From Gammaproteobacteria bacterium (GTDB lineage Bacteria; Pseudomonadota; Gammaproteobacteria; S144-34), in NCBI GenBank assembly GCA_015487895.1, contig WFOW01000395.1, positions 1 to 13,000 on the forward strand: a stretch of 13,000 nucleotides of DNA, written 5' to 3'. Below, one piece after another: positions 5,431 to 12,655 of this stretch (positions are counted from its first letter, which is position 1; each line of letters opens with the position of its first letter). The notes under the pieces are model-generated. The model saw only the letters and a program-made list of their open reading frames with translations, had not been told where the DNA came from and searched no databases. The translations under genes were made by a program, and so were the position numbers.

Positions 5431-6786
5431 ATGACGGAAGGGCTGGCAGCTTGGGCGCAGCGGGCGGCCACGGGGCACCTGGCCGTGGGCCGCATCGTGC
5501 GCGAGGCCATGCGTGCCATGGAGGCGCAGGGGCTCGAGGACGTCGACCCGGACGAGGCCGCCGAGGTGATCGAGCGCGACCCCGCGCTCACCTTGCATCT
5601 GGTCGGGGCGGCCAACGCCGTCGAGCACCGGCACCTCGACAGCGAGGTGGGCACGGTGCGTCACGCCGCCCTCATGCTGGGCACGGCGCGCCTCTTCCCG
5701 CTGGCACGCACCCTGCCCGTGGACGACGAGGTGCTGCGCGGCGAGGCCCTCGCGGGCTACCGACATGCGGTGGCGCGGGCGCGGCGTGCGGCCGTGCTGG
5801 CGCGCGACTGGGCCCGCCAGCGCGGAGACCAGCTCCCGGAGGAGGTCTACGTGGCGGCGCTGGTGCCCTTCTCGGGCGAGCTCGCCGCCTGGACCTGGGA
5901 GCCGCAGGCCATGGTGGCCGTCGAGGAGGCCGTGTCCGACGGCATCGCGCGCGAGGACGCCGAGTACATCGTGCTGGGCTGCGCGCTGGCCCGGGTGAGC
6001 GCCGCCGTGGCACGGGTTTGGGGCCTGCCGCCGCTCGGGGTGCAGGCGCTCGATCCGGCGAACGCGCTGCAGCCGCGCACCTACGGCGTCATGCTCGCGG
6101 CCGAGCTCGGGGCGGCCCTCGACCGCGGCTGGACCGATCCGGTGGCGCGGGCGACGCTGGCCCAGGCCGCGGCCTGGCTGGAGGCGGGTGCGGCCGAGCT
6201 GGAGGCGCGCGCCCGGGAGCTGCTGGCCGAGGCGGGCCTGGCCGTGCCCGAGTCGGTCCCGCCGCCGCCGCGCGCGCACTACGCGCTGGCGCCGCGCCCG
6301 GACCGCTATGCGGCGGCGCTGGCGGCCCTCGCCGACGCGCCGGCCACGCCGATCGACCACGCGGTCGAGCTCGCCCTCGATGCCCTGCACGAGGGGCTCG
6401 GCCTCAACCGCGTGGTGTTCGCGCGCCTGGTGCGCCACGGCGAGGCCCTGCGCGCGCACCGCATCCGGGGCACCGAGCACAGCCCGGCCTTCAACCGCTT
6501 CGAGCTCCCCATGCTTGGGCGGCACCTGTTCGCCGAGCTCGTCGAGAAGGGCGGGTGCCTGCGCGTGAGCGCCGCCGACGAGGGCACCTGGCGGCGCGTG
6601 CCCGAGGCCGTGCGCGAGCTGGTGGGCGTGCCGGTGTTCTTGACGGCGGGGGTGCGCCGCCGCGGCGAGCCGGTGGGGCTGCTCTATGCCGACCGGCGCG
6701 ACCCGGAGCTGCCCATCACCGAGGCCGAGCGCGCGCGCTTCGCCGAGGTGGTCGAGCGCCTGGAGCGGACCCTGTCCCCGGCCTAG
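5431..6786 (+). CDS. HDOD-domain signalling protein with C-terminal GAF-like domain
   Basis: This 451-residue soluble protein is probably a regulatory or scaffolding signalling protein; no enzymatic activity can be claimed. The HDOD domain spans about 10-210, with the typical VIERDPALTLHLVGAANA (47-64). The position where true HD phosphohydrolases carry the HD pair in LLHDIG reads ALVPFSGEL (143-151), so the metal site is lost, as is common for HDOD domains. A helical linker (about 212-272) and a Pro-rich break (PPPPR, 277-281) lead to a GAF-like domain (about 305-449). That domain starts PIDHAVELALDALHEGLGLNRVVF and contains VGVPVFLTAGV and PVGLLYADRRD. The ATG at 5431 has GGAAGGG four bases upstream. 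The gene diverges from motAB and carries its own sigma-28-like promoter, so a role in motility, for instance as a stator or second-messenger regulator, is a reasonable inference. Its stop shares CTAG with the DUF72 gene. Confidence 0.88.
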   Translation: MTEGLAAWAQRAATGHLAVGRIVREAMRAMEAQGLEDVDPDEAAEVIERDPALTLHLVGAANAVEHRHLDSEVGTVRHAALMLGTARLFPLARTLPVDDEVLRGEALAGYRHAVARARRAAVLARDWARQRGDQLPEEVYVAALVPFSGELAAWTWEPQAMVAVEEAVSDGIAREDAEYIVLGCALARVSAAVARVWGLPPLGVQALDPANALQPRTYGVMLAAELGAALDRGWTDPVARATLAQAAAWLEAGAAELEARARELLAEAGLAVPESVPPPPRAHYALAPRPDRYAAALAALADAPATPIDHAVELALDALHEGLGLNRVVFARLVRHGEALRAHRIRGTEHSPAFNRFELPMLGRHLFAELVEKGGCLRVSAADEGTWRRVPEAVRELVGVPVFLTAGVRRRGEPVGLLYADRRDPELPITEAERARFAEVVERLERTLSPA

Positions 6787-7517
6787 GCGGCCTCCAGCAG
6801 CCGGCGCAGGGTGAGCGCGTTGCGCGCCGCGTGGCCGCGCTCGTCGTTGTCGAAGAAGATCCAGACCTCGTGCCCCGCGCGTGCCCACGCGGCGGCCCGC
6901 CGCGCCCAGGCGCGGAGCGTGGGGGTGGCGTAGCTTCCCGTGTAGGGACCGTCCGGACCGTGCAGCCGGACGTAGACCAGGGATGCGGTCACGGCCAGCG
7001 GCGACAGCGTCCCGCCGAGATCGAAGATGCAGAACGCGGCCCCGTGGCGCTCGAGCAGGCGGTAGACCTCCTCGCGGTGCCAGTCGGGATCGCGGAACTC
7101 GAAGGCGCAGGGCAGCCCTTCCGGCAGGGCCTCGAGGAAGGAGGCCAGACGTGCGGCGTTGCAGCGCCAGCGCGGCGGGAGCTGGAAGAGGAGCGGCCCG
7201 CGCCGCCGCCCCAGCGGGGCGATGCGGTCGAGGAAGTCCGCGAGCAGCGGCCCCGCGTCCTTCAGCTTGCGCCGGTGGGTGAGCGCACGGTTGGCCTTCA
7301 CCGCGAAGCGAAAGGTGGCCGGCACCTGCGCCGCCCAGGCGGCGCAGGTCTCGGGCTCGGGGGTGCGGTAGAAGCTGTTGTTGATCTCGACCGTGCCGAA
7401 GCGGCCCGCGTACCACTCGAGCCAGCGCGCGGGCGGCAGGTCGCGCGGGTAGAAGGGGCCTCGCCAGTGCGGGTAGTGCCAGCCCGAGGTCCCCACCCGC
7501 ACCCGGCCTGCCGTCAT
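6783..7517 (-). CDS. DUF72 (YecE-like) family protein
   Basis: This 244-residue protein of the DUF72/YecE family has a TIM-barrel-like fold; its biochemical role is not established. Family motifs in order are GTSGW (9-13), HYPHWRGPFYP (14-24), EINNSFYRTP (44-53), FAVKANRALTH (71-81), LLFQLPP (109-115), FEFRDPDW (139-146), VYVRLHG (181-187) and WIFFDND (219-225). Length is normal. The ATG at 7517 overlaps the stop of the DsrE-like gene as ATGA, so translation is coupled to that secreted protein although this one has no signal peptide. The 3' end shares CTAG with the HDOD gene. Confidence 0.95.
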   Translation of the reverse strand: MTAGRVRVGTSGWHYPHWRGPFYPRDLPPARWLEWYAGRFGTVEINNSFYRTPEPETCAAWAAQVPATFRFAVKANRALTHRRKLKDAGPLLADFLDRIAPLGRRRGPLLFQLPPRWRCNAARLASFLEALPEGLPCAFEFRDPDWHREEVYRLLERHGAAFCIFDLGGTLSPLAVTASLVYVRLHGPDGPYTGSYATPTLRAWARRAAAWARAGHEVWIFFDNDERGHAARNALTLRRLLEAA

Positions 7518-8023
7518 CGGATCTCCTCGGTGGCGTAGCGCTTCTCCAGGATGCGCGGGCGGATCAGGGCGTAGCCCTGGATCTGCCAGTGGGCGAGCTC
7601 GGTGATGGCCGAGGGCACCACCAGCACGAAGTCGTGCAGGTCCTCCGGGCGGTAGCCGAAGTCCCCGAGCGAGAGCCCGCAGACGCGGAACTCGACGCCG
7701 AGCTCGGCGTAGTAGCGCATGCGCTCCACGGCCTCGCGGTAGCGCGCGTAGTTGCGGCGCGCGAGCGTCACGAGCTCCTGGCCGTGCAGCACCACCTTGA
7801 TGTCGAGCGCCTCGGGCGCGTAGCCGTAGGGCGCGGCGAGCAGGGGGTTCATGAGCGAGCGGATCCAGTGGAGCGCGGGGCCGATCTTCGCCGGATCGTC
7901 GAAGTAGAAGTCGAAGACGACCTTCTGCGGCGTATAAGGGGTCTGGACGCGCTCGCCGGCACCGGCGGCCAGTGCCCAGGCGGCGAGCGCGGCGGCCGCG
8001 GCGCGTGTCAGCGTCTCGTGCAT
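7514..8023 (-). CDS. Secreted DsrE-fold family protein
   Basis: This 169-residue protein has an N-terminal signal peptide (about 1-22, Ala-rich core, ending AAGAGE) and a DsrE/DsrF-like domain. The domain begins at VVFDFYFDDP (35-44), a first beta strand. It continues with IKVVLHGQELVTL (75-87), a long basic helix (ARRNYARYREAVERMRYYAE), VEFRVCGLSLGDFGY (110-124) with the single cysteine C115 at the position of the usual reactive cysteine, and DFVLVVPSAITELAHWQIQGYALI. DsrE-fold proteins bind or carry sulfur in the cytoplasm; secreted versions are common in proteobacteria but poorly understood. The ATG at 8023 follows AGGAGA by seven bases. It overlaps the DUF72 gene (ATGA) and lies 57 bases after the kinase gene, with a TATACT box in that gap. 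Confidence 0.85.
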   Translation of the reverse strand: MHETLTRAAAAALAAWALAAGAGERVQTPYTPQKVVFDFYFDDPAKIGPALHWIRSLMNPLLAAPYGYAPEALDIKVVLHGQELVTLARRNYARYREAVERMRYYAELGVEFRVCGLSLGDFGYRPEDLHDFVLVVPSAITELAHWQIQGYALIRPRILEKRYATEEIR

Positions 8024-8030
8024 GGCGGGA

Positions 8031-8036
8031 TCTCCT
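8031..8036 (-). promoter_or_regulatory. Shine-Dalgarno site of the DsrE-like gene
   Basis: AGGAGA on the minus strand lies seven bases before the ATG at 8023 and supports that start and its signal peptide. Confidence 0.75.
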
Positions 8037-8053
8037 GCGGCGCTTCCAGCCCG

Positions 8054-8059
8054 AGTATA
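8054..8059 (-). promoter_or_regulatory. Possible -10 box (TATACT) for the DsrE-DUF72 pair
   Basis: TATACT matches TATAAT at five of six positions and sits in the 57-base gap upstream of the DsrE-like gene, giving a leader of roughly 23 bases. No good -35 is seen 16-18 bases upstream, so read-through from the kinase gene is equally possible. Confidence 0.35.
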
Positions 8060-8080
8060 GGCGGGCGCGGCGCCGCGGGC

Positions 8081-9667
8081 TCAGCGGCCGCCGCCCAGCC
8101 AGTCGCGGACCGCGCGCGCGACCGTCTCGGGGCCGTCCCCGGGACCGAAGCGCAGGACGCGGTCGGCCTCCTCGGGCGCGGGCGGGGTCCAGCGCCCGAG
8201 CTGGCGGCGCATGACCTCCACGCCGGCCTCCGAGGCGTCGGCGCCCGCCGCGGCGCGCTCGTGCACGCGCGCGGCCAGGACCTCCTCCGGGGCCTCGAAG
8301 GCGAGGATGGCGAAGGGCACGCCGCGCCGGCGGGCGAGCTCGCGGAAGGGCGCGCGGTGCTCGGGGAGCAGGAAGGTGGCGTCCACGATCACCGGCAGGC
8401 CCGCCTCCAGCACCGTCTCCGCCAGCTCGAGGAGACGCGCGTAGGTGCGCCGGTGCGCCTCCGGCGTGTAGATGCCCTGGTCGGCGCCGGAGCCGGTGCG
8501 CGCCTCCGGCGGCAGCCCGAAGAGGCGCTTGCGCTCGACGTCGGAGCGCAGGCGCACGGCGCCGAGCGCCGCCAGCAGCCCCTCGCTGCCCGTGGTCTTG
8601 CCCGCGCCGGCCACGCCCGCCGTCAGCAGCAGCAGCGGGCGCGGCGGCGCCGCGTAGCGCTCGGCGAGCCCCACGTAGGCGGCGTACTGCGTGCGGGCCT
8701 CCGCAGCCTCGCGCTCGTCCAGCCCGGGCTGCGCGAGGCGGATGCGCGCGACCTTGGCGCGCACCATGGCGCGGTAGGCCTGGTAGTAGCGCAGCACCGC
8801 CGTGCCGGCGTAGTCGCCCGTGTGCGCGAGATAGGTGTCGAGAAAGCGTGCGGCCAGCGCCGGCTGCTCCCGCGCCTCCATGTCCATGACGAAGAAGGCC
8901 GCCTCGCTGACGACGTCGATCCAGCGCAGGTTGTCGTTGAACTCGATGCAGTCGAAGATCACGAGCTCGCCGTCGACGAGCGCCATGTTGCCGAGGTGCA
9001 TGTCGCCGTGGCATTCGCGCACGAAGCCGCCGCGCTTGCGCGCGGCGAGCACCGGCTCGAGCCGCGCGTACGTTTCCTCGGCCCAGCGGCGCAGGCGCTC
9101 GAGCTGCCCGCGCTCGGCGTCGGTCCCGAGCAGCGGCGCGATCTGCTCGAAGTTCTGCCGCACCGGGAAGTGCACCCGCTCGGGCTCGCCGTAGGGCGCC
9201 TCGGCGCCCGCGACCGCCACACGGGCGTGGAAGGCGGCGGCGGTGCGGGCGATGCGGTCGACGAGCGCCGCATCCACCTCGCCGCGCTCGAGCAGGCGGT
9301 CGAGGAGGCGCTCCTGGGGGAAGCGGCGCATGTGCACCGCGTGCTCGATGGCCTCGCCCGCGCCGCCCAGCACCGGTGCCTCCGGCGTGCCCGTGATGGC
9401 GACCACCCCCAGGTAGAAGTCCGGCGCCAGGCGGCGGTTGAGGCGCACCTCCTCCTCGCAGCAGCGCCGCCGCCGCTCCAGGGTGCTGAAGTCGAGGAAG
9501 CCGAGGTCGAGCGGCTTCTTGATCTTGTAGGCGTGCTCGCCGGCCAGCAGGACGTGCGAGATGTGCGTCTCTATAATCTCGATCCGGTCCGCGGGATGCG
9601 GGTAGCGCGCCGGGTCGCGCAGCGCCTCGACCAGCACCGCCTGCCGCTCCAGGTCCAGCTCGGCCAT
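8081..9667 (-). CDS. Two-domain kinase: aminoglycoside-phosphotransferase-like domain fused to P-loop kinase (COG2187/COG0645 type)
   Basis: This 528-residue cytoplasmic protein belongs to a family often annotated as bifunctional aminoglycoside phosphotransferase/ATP-binding protein. The N-terminal half (about 30-320) begins with THISHVLLAGEHAYKIKKP (34-52), holding the ATP-binding lysines, and contains the catalytic HGDMHLGN (220-227) and FDCIEFN (239-245). The C-terminal half (about 344-525) is a P-loop kinase with Walker A GVAGAGKTTG (351-360) and VIVDATFL (426-433). The natural substrates are unknown; drug resistance should not be assumed, since the family is chromosomal and widespread. 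The start at 9667 is chosen because GGAG lies six bases upstream and homologues, as I recall them, start near the ALRDPARYPHP segment. An in-frame ATG at 9706 lacks an SD. It diverges from mrcB across 172 bases. Confidence 0.9.
   Translation of the reverse strand: MAELDLERQAVLVEALRDPARYPHPADRIEIIETHISHVLLAGEHAYKIKKPLDLGFLDFSTLERRRRCCEEEVRLNRRLAPDFYLGVVAITGTPEAPVLGGAGEAIEHAVHMRRFPQERLLDRLLERGEVDAALVDRIARTAAAFHARVAVAGAEAPYGEPERVHFPVRQNFEQIAPLLGTDAERGQLERLRRWAEETYARLEPVLAARKRGGFVRECHGDMHLGNMALVDGELVIFDCIEFNDNLRWIDVVSEAAFFVMDMEAREQPALAARFLDTYLAHTGDYAGTAVLRYYQAYRAMVRAKVARIRLAQPGLDEREAAEARTQYAAYVGLAERYAAPPRPLLLLTAGVAGAGKTTGSEGLLAALGAVRLRSDVERKRLFGLPPEARTGSGADQGIYTPEAHRRTYARLLELAETVLEAGLPVIVDATFLLPEHRAPFRELARRRGVPFAILAFEAPEEVLAARVHERAAAGADASEAGVEVMRRQLGRWTPPAPEEADRVLRFGPGDGPETVARAVRDWLGGGR
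9572..9577 (+). promoter_or_regulatory. Perfect TATAAT inside the kinase gene, possible upstream promoter of mrcB
   Basis: TATAAT reads on the plus strand, antisense to the 5' end of the kinase gene, 262 bases before the mrcB ATG. It corresponds to the kinase codons ATT-ATA, with ATA a rare choice in this GC-rich genome. The best -35 at 17-base spacing is AGGACG (9549-9554), only three of six. It is suggestive but weak. Confidence 0.25.
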
Positions 9668-9839
9668 CTCCAGCTCCGTCGCCAGCCAAAGGGAAGGACG
9701 AATCATATGCGAAGGCCCGCCGCCGCACGAGCCGTTCCCACGTCCCGCCCTCGGGGCCAGCGGCGCGGCGGGGGCTCGATCCTGACGCGTAACGGCTGTG
9801 TGCCCCCGGTGCGCGGCCGGCCCGCGGCGCGCTGGGACG
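9668..9839. other. Divergent intergenic region between the kinase gene and mrcB
   Basis: These 172 bases separate two genes read outward and should hold promoters for both. I see no convincing sigma-70 pair on the plus strand. On the minus strand TATGAT (in the CATATGAT around 9701-9708) is a five-of-six -10 match without a -35. No RNA gene or clear repeat is visible. Confidence 0.5.
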
Positions 9840-12167
9840 ATGGCTAGAGGCAGGGGCCGCAGGAGGCGTGGCGGGCGCCGGGGGGCACGGCGCCGCGCGG
9901 GCTGGCGCAGGCGCGTCGCCCTGCGCGCGGGCGTGCTGGCGCTGCTCGCGCTGGCGGCCTGGGTGGCGTGGCTGGACCTTCGCATCCGCACCGAGTTCGA
10001 GGGCAGGCGCTGGGAGCTGCCGGCCAGCGTCTACGCGCGGCCGCTCGAGCTCTACGAGGGGGCTGCGGTGGGGCGCGAGGCCGTGCTCGGCGAGCTCCGG
10101 CGGCTCGGCTACCGCCCGGTGCCGGGCGCGCCGCGCCCCGGCACCTACGCCCTCGAGGGCGCGCGCCTGCGCATCCACACGCGGCGCTTCCGCTTCTGGG
10201 ACGGGGAGGAGCCGCCCCGGCGCGTGACGGTGCGATTCGCGGGCGGGCGCGTGGCCGGCCTCGCGCCCGCCGGAGGCGGCGCGCTGGCGCTGCTGCGCCT
10301 CGAGCCCGCGCTGATCGGCAAGTTCTATCCCAGGCACCGCGAGGACCGGGTGCTGGTGCGCCTCGAGCAGGTGCCGCGCCTGCTGGTCGACGCCCTGGTC
10401 GCGGTCGAGGACCGCGGCTTCTGGCGCCACCACGGGGTGGATCCGCGCGCCATTGCCCGCGCCCTGTGGGCCGACATCCGCGCCGGCGCGCTCGTGCAGG
10501 GCGGCAGCACGCTGACCCAGCAGCTCGTCAAGAACTTCTTCCTCGGCAGCGAGCGCACGCTGCGGCGCAAGGCCACCGAGGCGGTCATGGCGCTGCTGCT
10601 GGAGCTCCACTACTCGAAGGAGGAGATTCTCGAGGCCTACCTGAACGAGGTCTACCTCGGCCAGGACGGCCCGCGCGCGATCCACGGCTTCGGGCTGGCG
10701 AGCCGCTTCTACTTCGGCCGGCCGCTCGAGGAGCTCGACCTGCCGCGCATCGCGCTGCTGGTGGGGCTCGTGAAGGGGCCCTCCTACTACGACCCGCGCC
10801 GCCACCCGCGCCGTGCCCGCGAGCGCCGCGACCTGGTGCTGCGCCTGCTTGCCGAGCGCGGCGTCGTCGGCCGCGCCGAGGCGGCGCGCGCGGCGCGCGC
10901 GCCGCTCGGGGTCGTGCCGCGCCCGCCGGCGCTCGCCGAGTACCCGGCCTTCATGGACCTCGTGCGCCGCCAGCTCGCGCGCGAGTACCGCGAGGAGGAC
11001 CTGCGCAGCCAGGGGCTGCGGATCTTCACCACCCTCGACCCGCTCGTGCAGGCGGCGGCCGAGCGCGCCCTGGCGCGCGGCATCGCCGCCCTCGAGCGCG
11101 CGCGCGGGCTGCCGCGCGGCAGCCTCCAGGGCGCGGTGGTGGTGCTGGACGCCGGCACGGGCGAGGCGCTGGCGGTGGTGGGCGGGCGCGATCCCCGCTA
11201 CGCGGGCTTCGACCGCGCGCTCGATGCGCGCCGTCCGGTCGGCTCGCTGGTCAAGCCCGCGGTCTACCTGGCGGCCCTGGCCCATCCCGAGCGCTGGACC
11301 CTCGCCACGCTCGTCGAGGACGAGCCGCTCGAGGTGCCGCTGGACGACGGCGGCGTCTGGGCCCCGCGCAACCACGACGAGCGCTTCCGCGGGCCCGTGC
11401 CGCTCTACCGCGCGCTCGCCGAGTCGCTCAACGTCCCCACGGCGCGCGTGGGCCTGGCGGTGGGCGTGCCGGCGGTGGTGGACGTGCTGCGCCGGCTCGG
11501 CGTGCGCCGGACCCTGCGGCCCTATCCGGCGCTGCTGCTGGGGGCGGTGAGCCTGACGCCGCTGGAGGCGGCGGGCGCCTACCTGACGCTCGCCACGGGC
11601 GGCTTCCGCACCCCGGTGCGCGCCACGCGCGCGGTGCTCACGGCCGAGGGAGAGCCGCTGTCGCGCTATCCGCTGGAGACAGAGGCCGTGCTGGACCCGC
11701 GCATCGTCTTCCTCGTCGATCACGCCCTGCAGCGCGTGGTGCGCGAGGGCACGGCGCGCGGCCTGGCGCGCTACCTGCCGGTGGAGCGGCTCGGCATCGC
11801 CGGCAAGACCGGCACCACGGACGAGCTGCGCGACTCCTGGTTCGCCGGCTTCGCGGGCAACCGCCTCGCCGTGGTGTGGCTCGGCCGCGACGACAACGCG
11901 CCGGTGGGGCTCAGCGGCGCGGCGGGCGCGCTGCAGGTGTGGGGACGCCTCATGGCCGGCCTGCTGCCGACGTTGACGCCGTTCGCGCCCGTCGAGCCCG
12001 AGGGCATCGAGTGGGCGCACATCGATCCCGCCACGGGGCTGCGCGCTGACGGCGGCTGCGCCGGCAGCGTAGAATTGCCCTTCGTCGCCGGCTCGGCGCC
12101 CGCGGAACGGGCCCCCTGCGCCGGCACGCCGGGCCCGCTGAGATGGCTGCGCCGCATCTTCGACTGA
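9840..12167 (+). CDS. mrcB: Penicillin-binding protein 1B (bifunctional glycosyltransferase/transpeptidase)
   Basis: This 775-residue class A PBP polymerises glycan strands from lipid II and cross-links them in the periplasm. An extremely Arg-rich cytoplasmic tail (14 Arg in the first 25 residues) precedes one membrane helix (about 27-45). A UB2H-like regulatory domain follows (about 65-145). The GT51 domain (about 165-335) has the catalytic E190 in VEDRGFWRHHGVDP, then QGGSTLTQQLVKN (220-232), RKATEAVMALLLE and EAYLNEVYLG. The transpeptidase domain (about 425-710) has S469-L-V-K472 (active serine), S529-L-N531 and K656-T-G-T659. The C-terminal tail has two cysteines (C740, C760), which could form a disulfide. 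The ATG at 9840 has a GGGA close upstream; no better start is seen. The downstream lipoprotein gene overlaps it by 25 bases. UB2H plus an adjacent lipoprotein indicate outer-membrane control of this enzyme. Confidence 0.96.
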   Translation: MARGRGRRRRGGRRGARRRAGWRRRVALRAGVLALLALAAWVAWLDLRIRTEFEGRRWELPASVYARPLELYEGAAVGREAVLGELRRLGYRPVPGAPRPGTYALEGARLRIHTRRFRFWDGEEPPRRVTVRFAGGRVAGLAPAGGGALALLRLEPALIGKFYPRHREDRVLVRLEQVPRLLVDALVAVEDRGFWRHHGVDPRAIARALWADIRAGALVQGGSTLTQQLVKNFFLGSERTLRRKATEAVMALLLELHYSKEEILEAYLNEVYLGQDGPRAIHGFGLASRFYFGRPLEELDLPRIALLVGLVKGPSYYDPRRHPRRARERRDLVLRLLAERGVVGRAEAARAARAPLGVVPRPPALAEYPAFMDLVRRQLAREYREEDLRSQGLRIFTTLDPLVQAAAERALARGIAALERARGLPRGSLQGAVVVLDAGTGEALAVVGGRDPRYAGFDRALDARRPVGSLVKPAVYLAALAHPERWTLATLVEDEPLEVPLDDGGVWAPRNHDERFRGPVPLYRALAESLNVPTARVGLAVGVPAVVDVLRRLGVRRTLRPYPALLLGAVSLTPLEAAGAYLTLATGGFRTPVRATRAVLTAEGEPLSRYPLETEAVLDPRIVFLVDHALQRVVREGTARGLARYLPVERLGIAGKTGTTDELRDSWFAGFAGNRLAVVWLGRDDNAPVGLSGAAGALQVWGRLMAGLLPTLTPFAPVEPEGIEWAHIDPATGLRADGGCAGSVELPFVAGSAPAERAPCAGTPGPLRWLRRIFD

Positions 12168-12655
12168 CCGCCGTTCCCGCCGCGTTCCCGCTGCTGGCCG
12201 CCCTCGCGGCCGCGGGCTGCGCCACGGCGCCGCCCGCGCCCGTGGTCGAGCCGGGCGGCGCGCCGGTGGAGGAGGCGTCGGCACCCTCGCGCCCTTCGCC
12301 GGAGGGCGCCGCGCCCGCCCCCCGCGGGCCGGTGCTCGCCCTCCTCGACGAGGCGCGCGCCGCCGAGCGCGCCGGCGACCTCGAGGGGGCTGCCGCGTCG
12401 GTCGAGCGCGCGCTGCGCATCGCTCCCCGTGACGCCGTGCTCTGGCACCGGCTGGCGCGCATCCGCCTGGCGCAGGGCCGCTGGCGGCAGGCGGAGTCGC
12501 TCGCGCGGCGCTCGCTGGCGCTCGCGCCCCGCGCGCGGGCGCTCGCCGCGCGCAACTGGCGCCTCATCGCCCGCGCGCGGCGGGCGCGCGGCGACGCCGC
12601 GGGAGCGCGCGAGGCCGAGCGGCGCGCCGCGGCCCTCGAGGGGGCCACTGGGTGA
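12143..12655 (+). CDS. LpoP-like outer-membrane TPR lipoprotein, likely activator of PBP1B
   Basis: This 170-residue protein has a lipoprotein signal peptide ending in AAAGC with the acylated C26; Ala at +2 predicts sorting to the outer membrane. A flexible Pro/Ala/Glu linker (27-62) could span the periplasm. Two good TPR-like units (about 63-95 and 97-130, each with an A-G-D/R-x-x-A/Q-A pattern and an ALxxAP end) and a weaker third (134-166) make up the rest. In Pseudomonas aeruginosa the PBP1b activator LpoP is a TPR outer-membrane lipoprotein encoded next to the PBP1b gene. The same arrangement here, with the start codon 25 bases inside mrcB, makes that role the best reading. The ATG at 12143 is the only start that keeps the lipobox; its SD is poor, which fits translational coupling to mrcB. 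Sequence identity to LpoP was not measured. Confidence 0.85.
   Translation: MAAPHLRLTAVPAAFPLLAALAAAGCATAPPAPVVEPGGAPVEEASAPSRPSPEGAAPAPRGPVLALLDEARAAERAGDLEGAAASVERALRIAPRDAVLWHRLARIRLAQGRWRQAESLARRSLALAPRARALAARNWRLIARARRARGDAAGAREAERRAAALEGATG
12638..12644 (+). promoter_or_regulatory. Shine-Dalgarno site deciding the GTG start at 12652
   Basis: GAGGGGG lies seven bases before the GTG at 12652, inside the 3' end of the lipoprotein gene. It supports the GTGA overlap start of the following gene. Confidence 0.6.

Noticed and set aside
5371..7538. Long open frames on both strands across the HDOD and DUF72 genes
   Set aside because: They are shadows of those two genes; neither shows a protein-like composition or motif outside the real reading frames.
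8081..9667. Reading the kinase as an aminoglycoside-resistance gene
   Set aside because: The HGD motif is shared by many small-molecule kinases, the fusion is a chromosomal housekeeping-type family, and no mobile element is nearby.
9668..9706. Upstream ATG at 9706 as the start of the kinase
   Set aside because: It lacks an SD, whereas the ATG at 9667 has GGAG at proper spacing and fits the expected start of the family. Not fully excluded.
10860..10915. CG-alternating tract in mrcB as a possible Z-DNA or repeat element
   Set aside because: It encodes a continuous Ala/Arg-rich helix of the PBP and is no more than expected from the base composition.
6783..12284. A very long minus-strand open frame (over 1800 codons) running antisense to mrcB and through the kinase region
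   Set aside because: Only its last 245 codons (DUF72) are a real gene. The rest is Arg/Ala/Gly-rich antisense sequence without domains, caused by the lack of stop codons in very GC-rich DNA; the known genes on the other frames explain the region.
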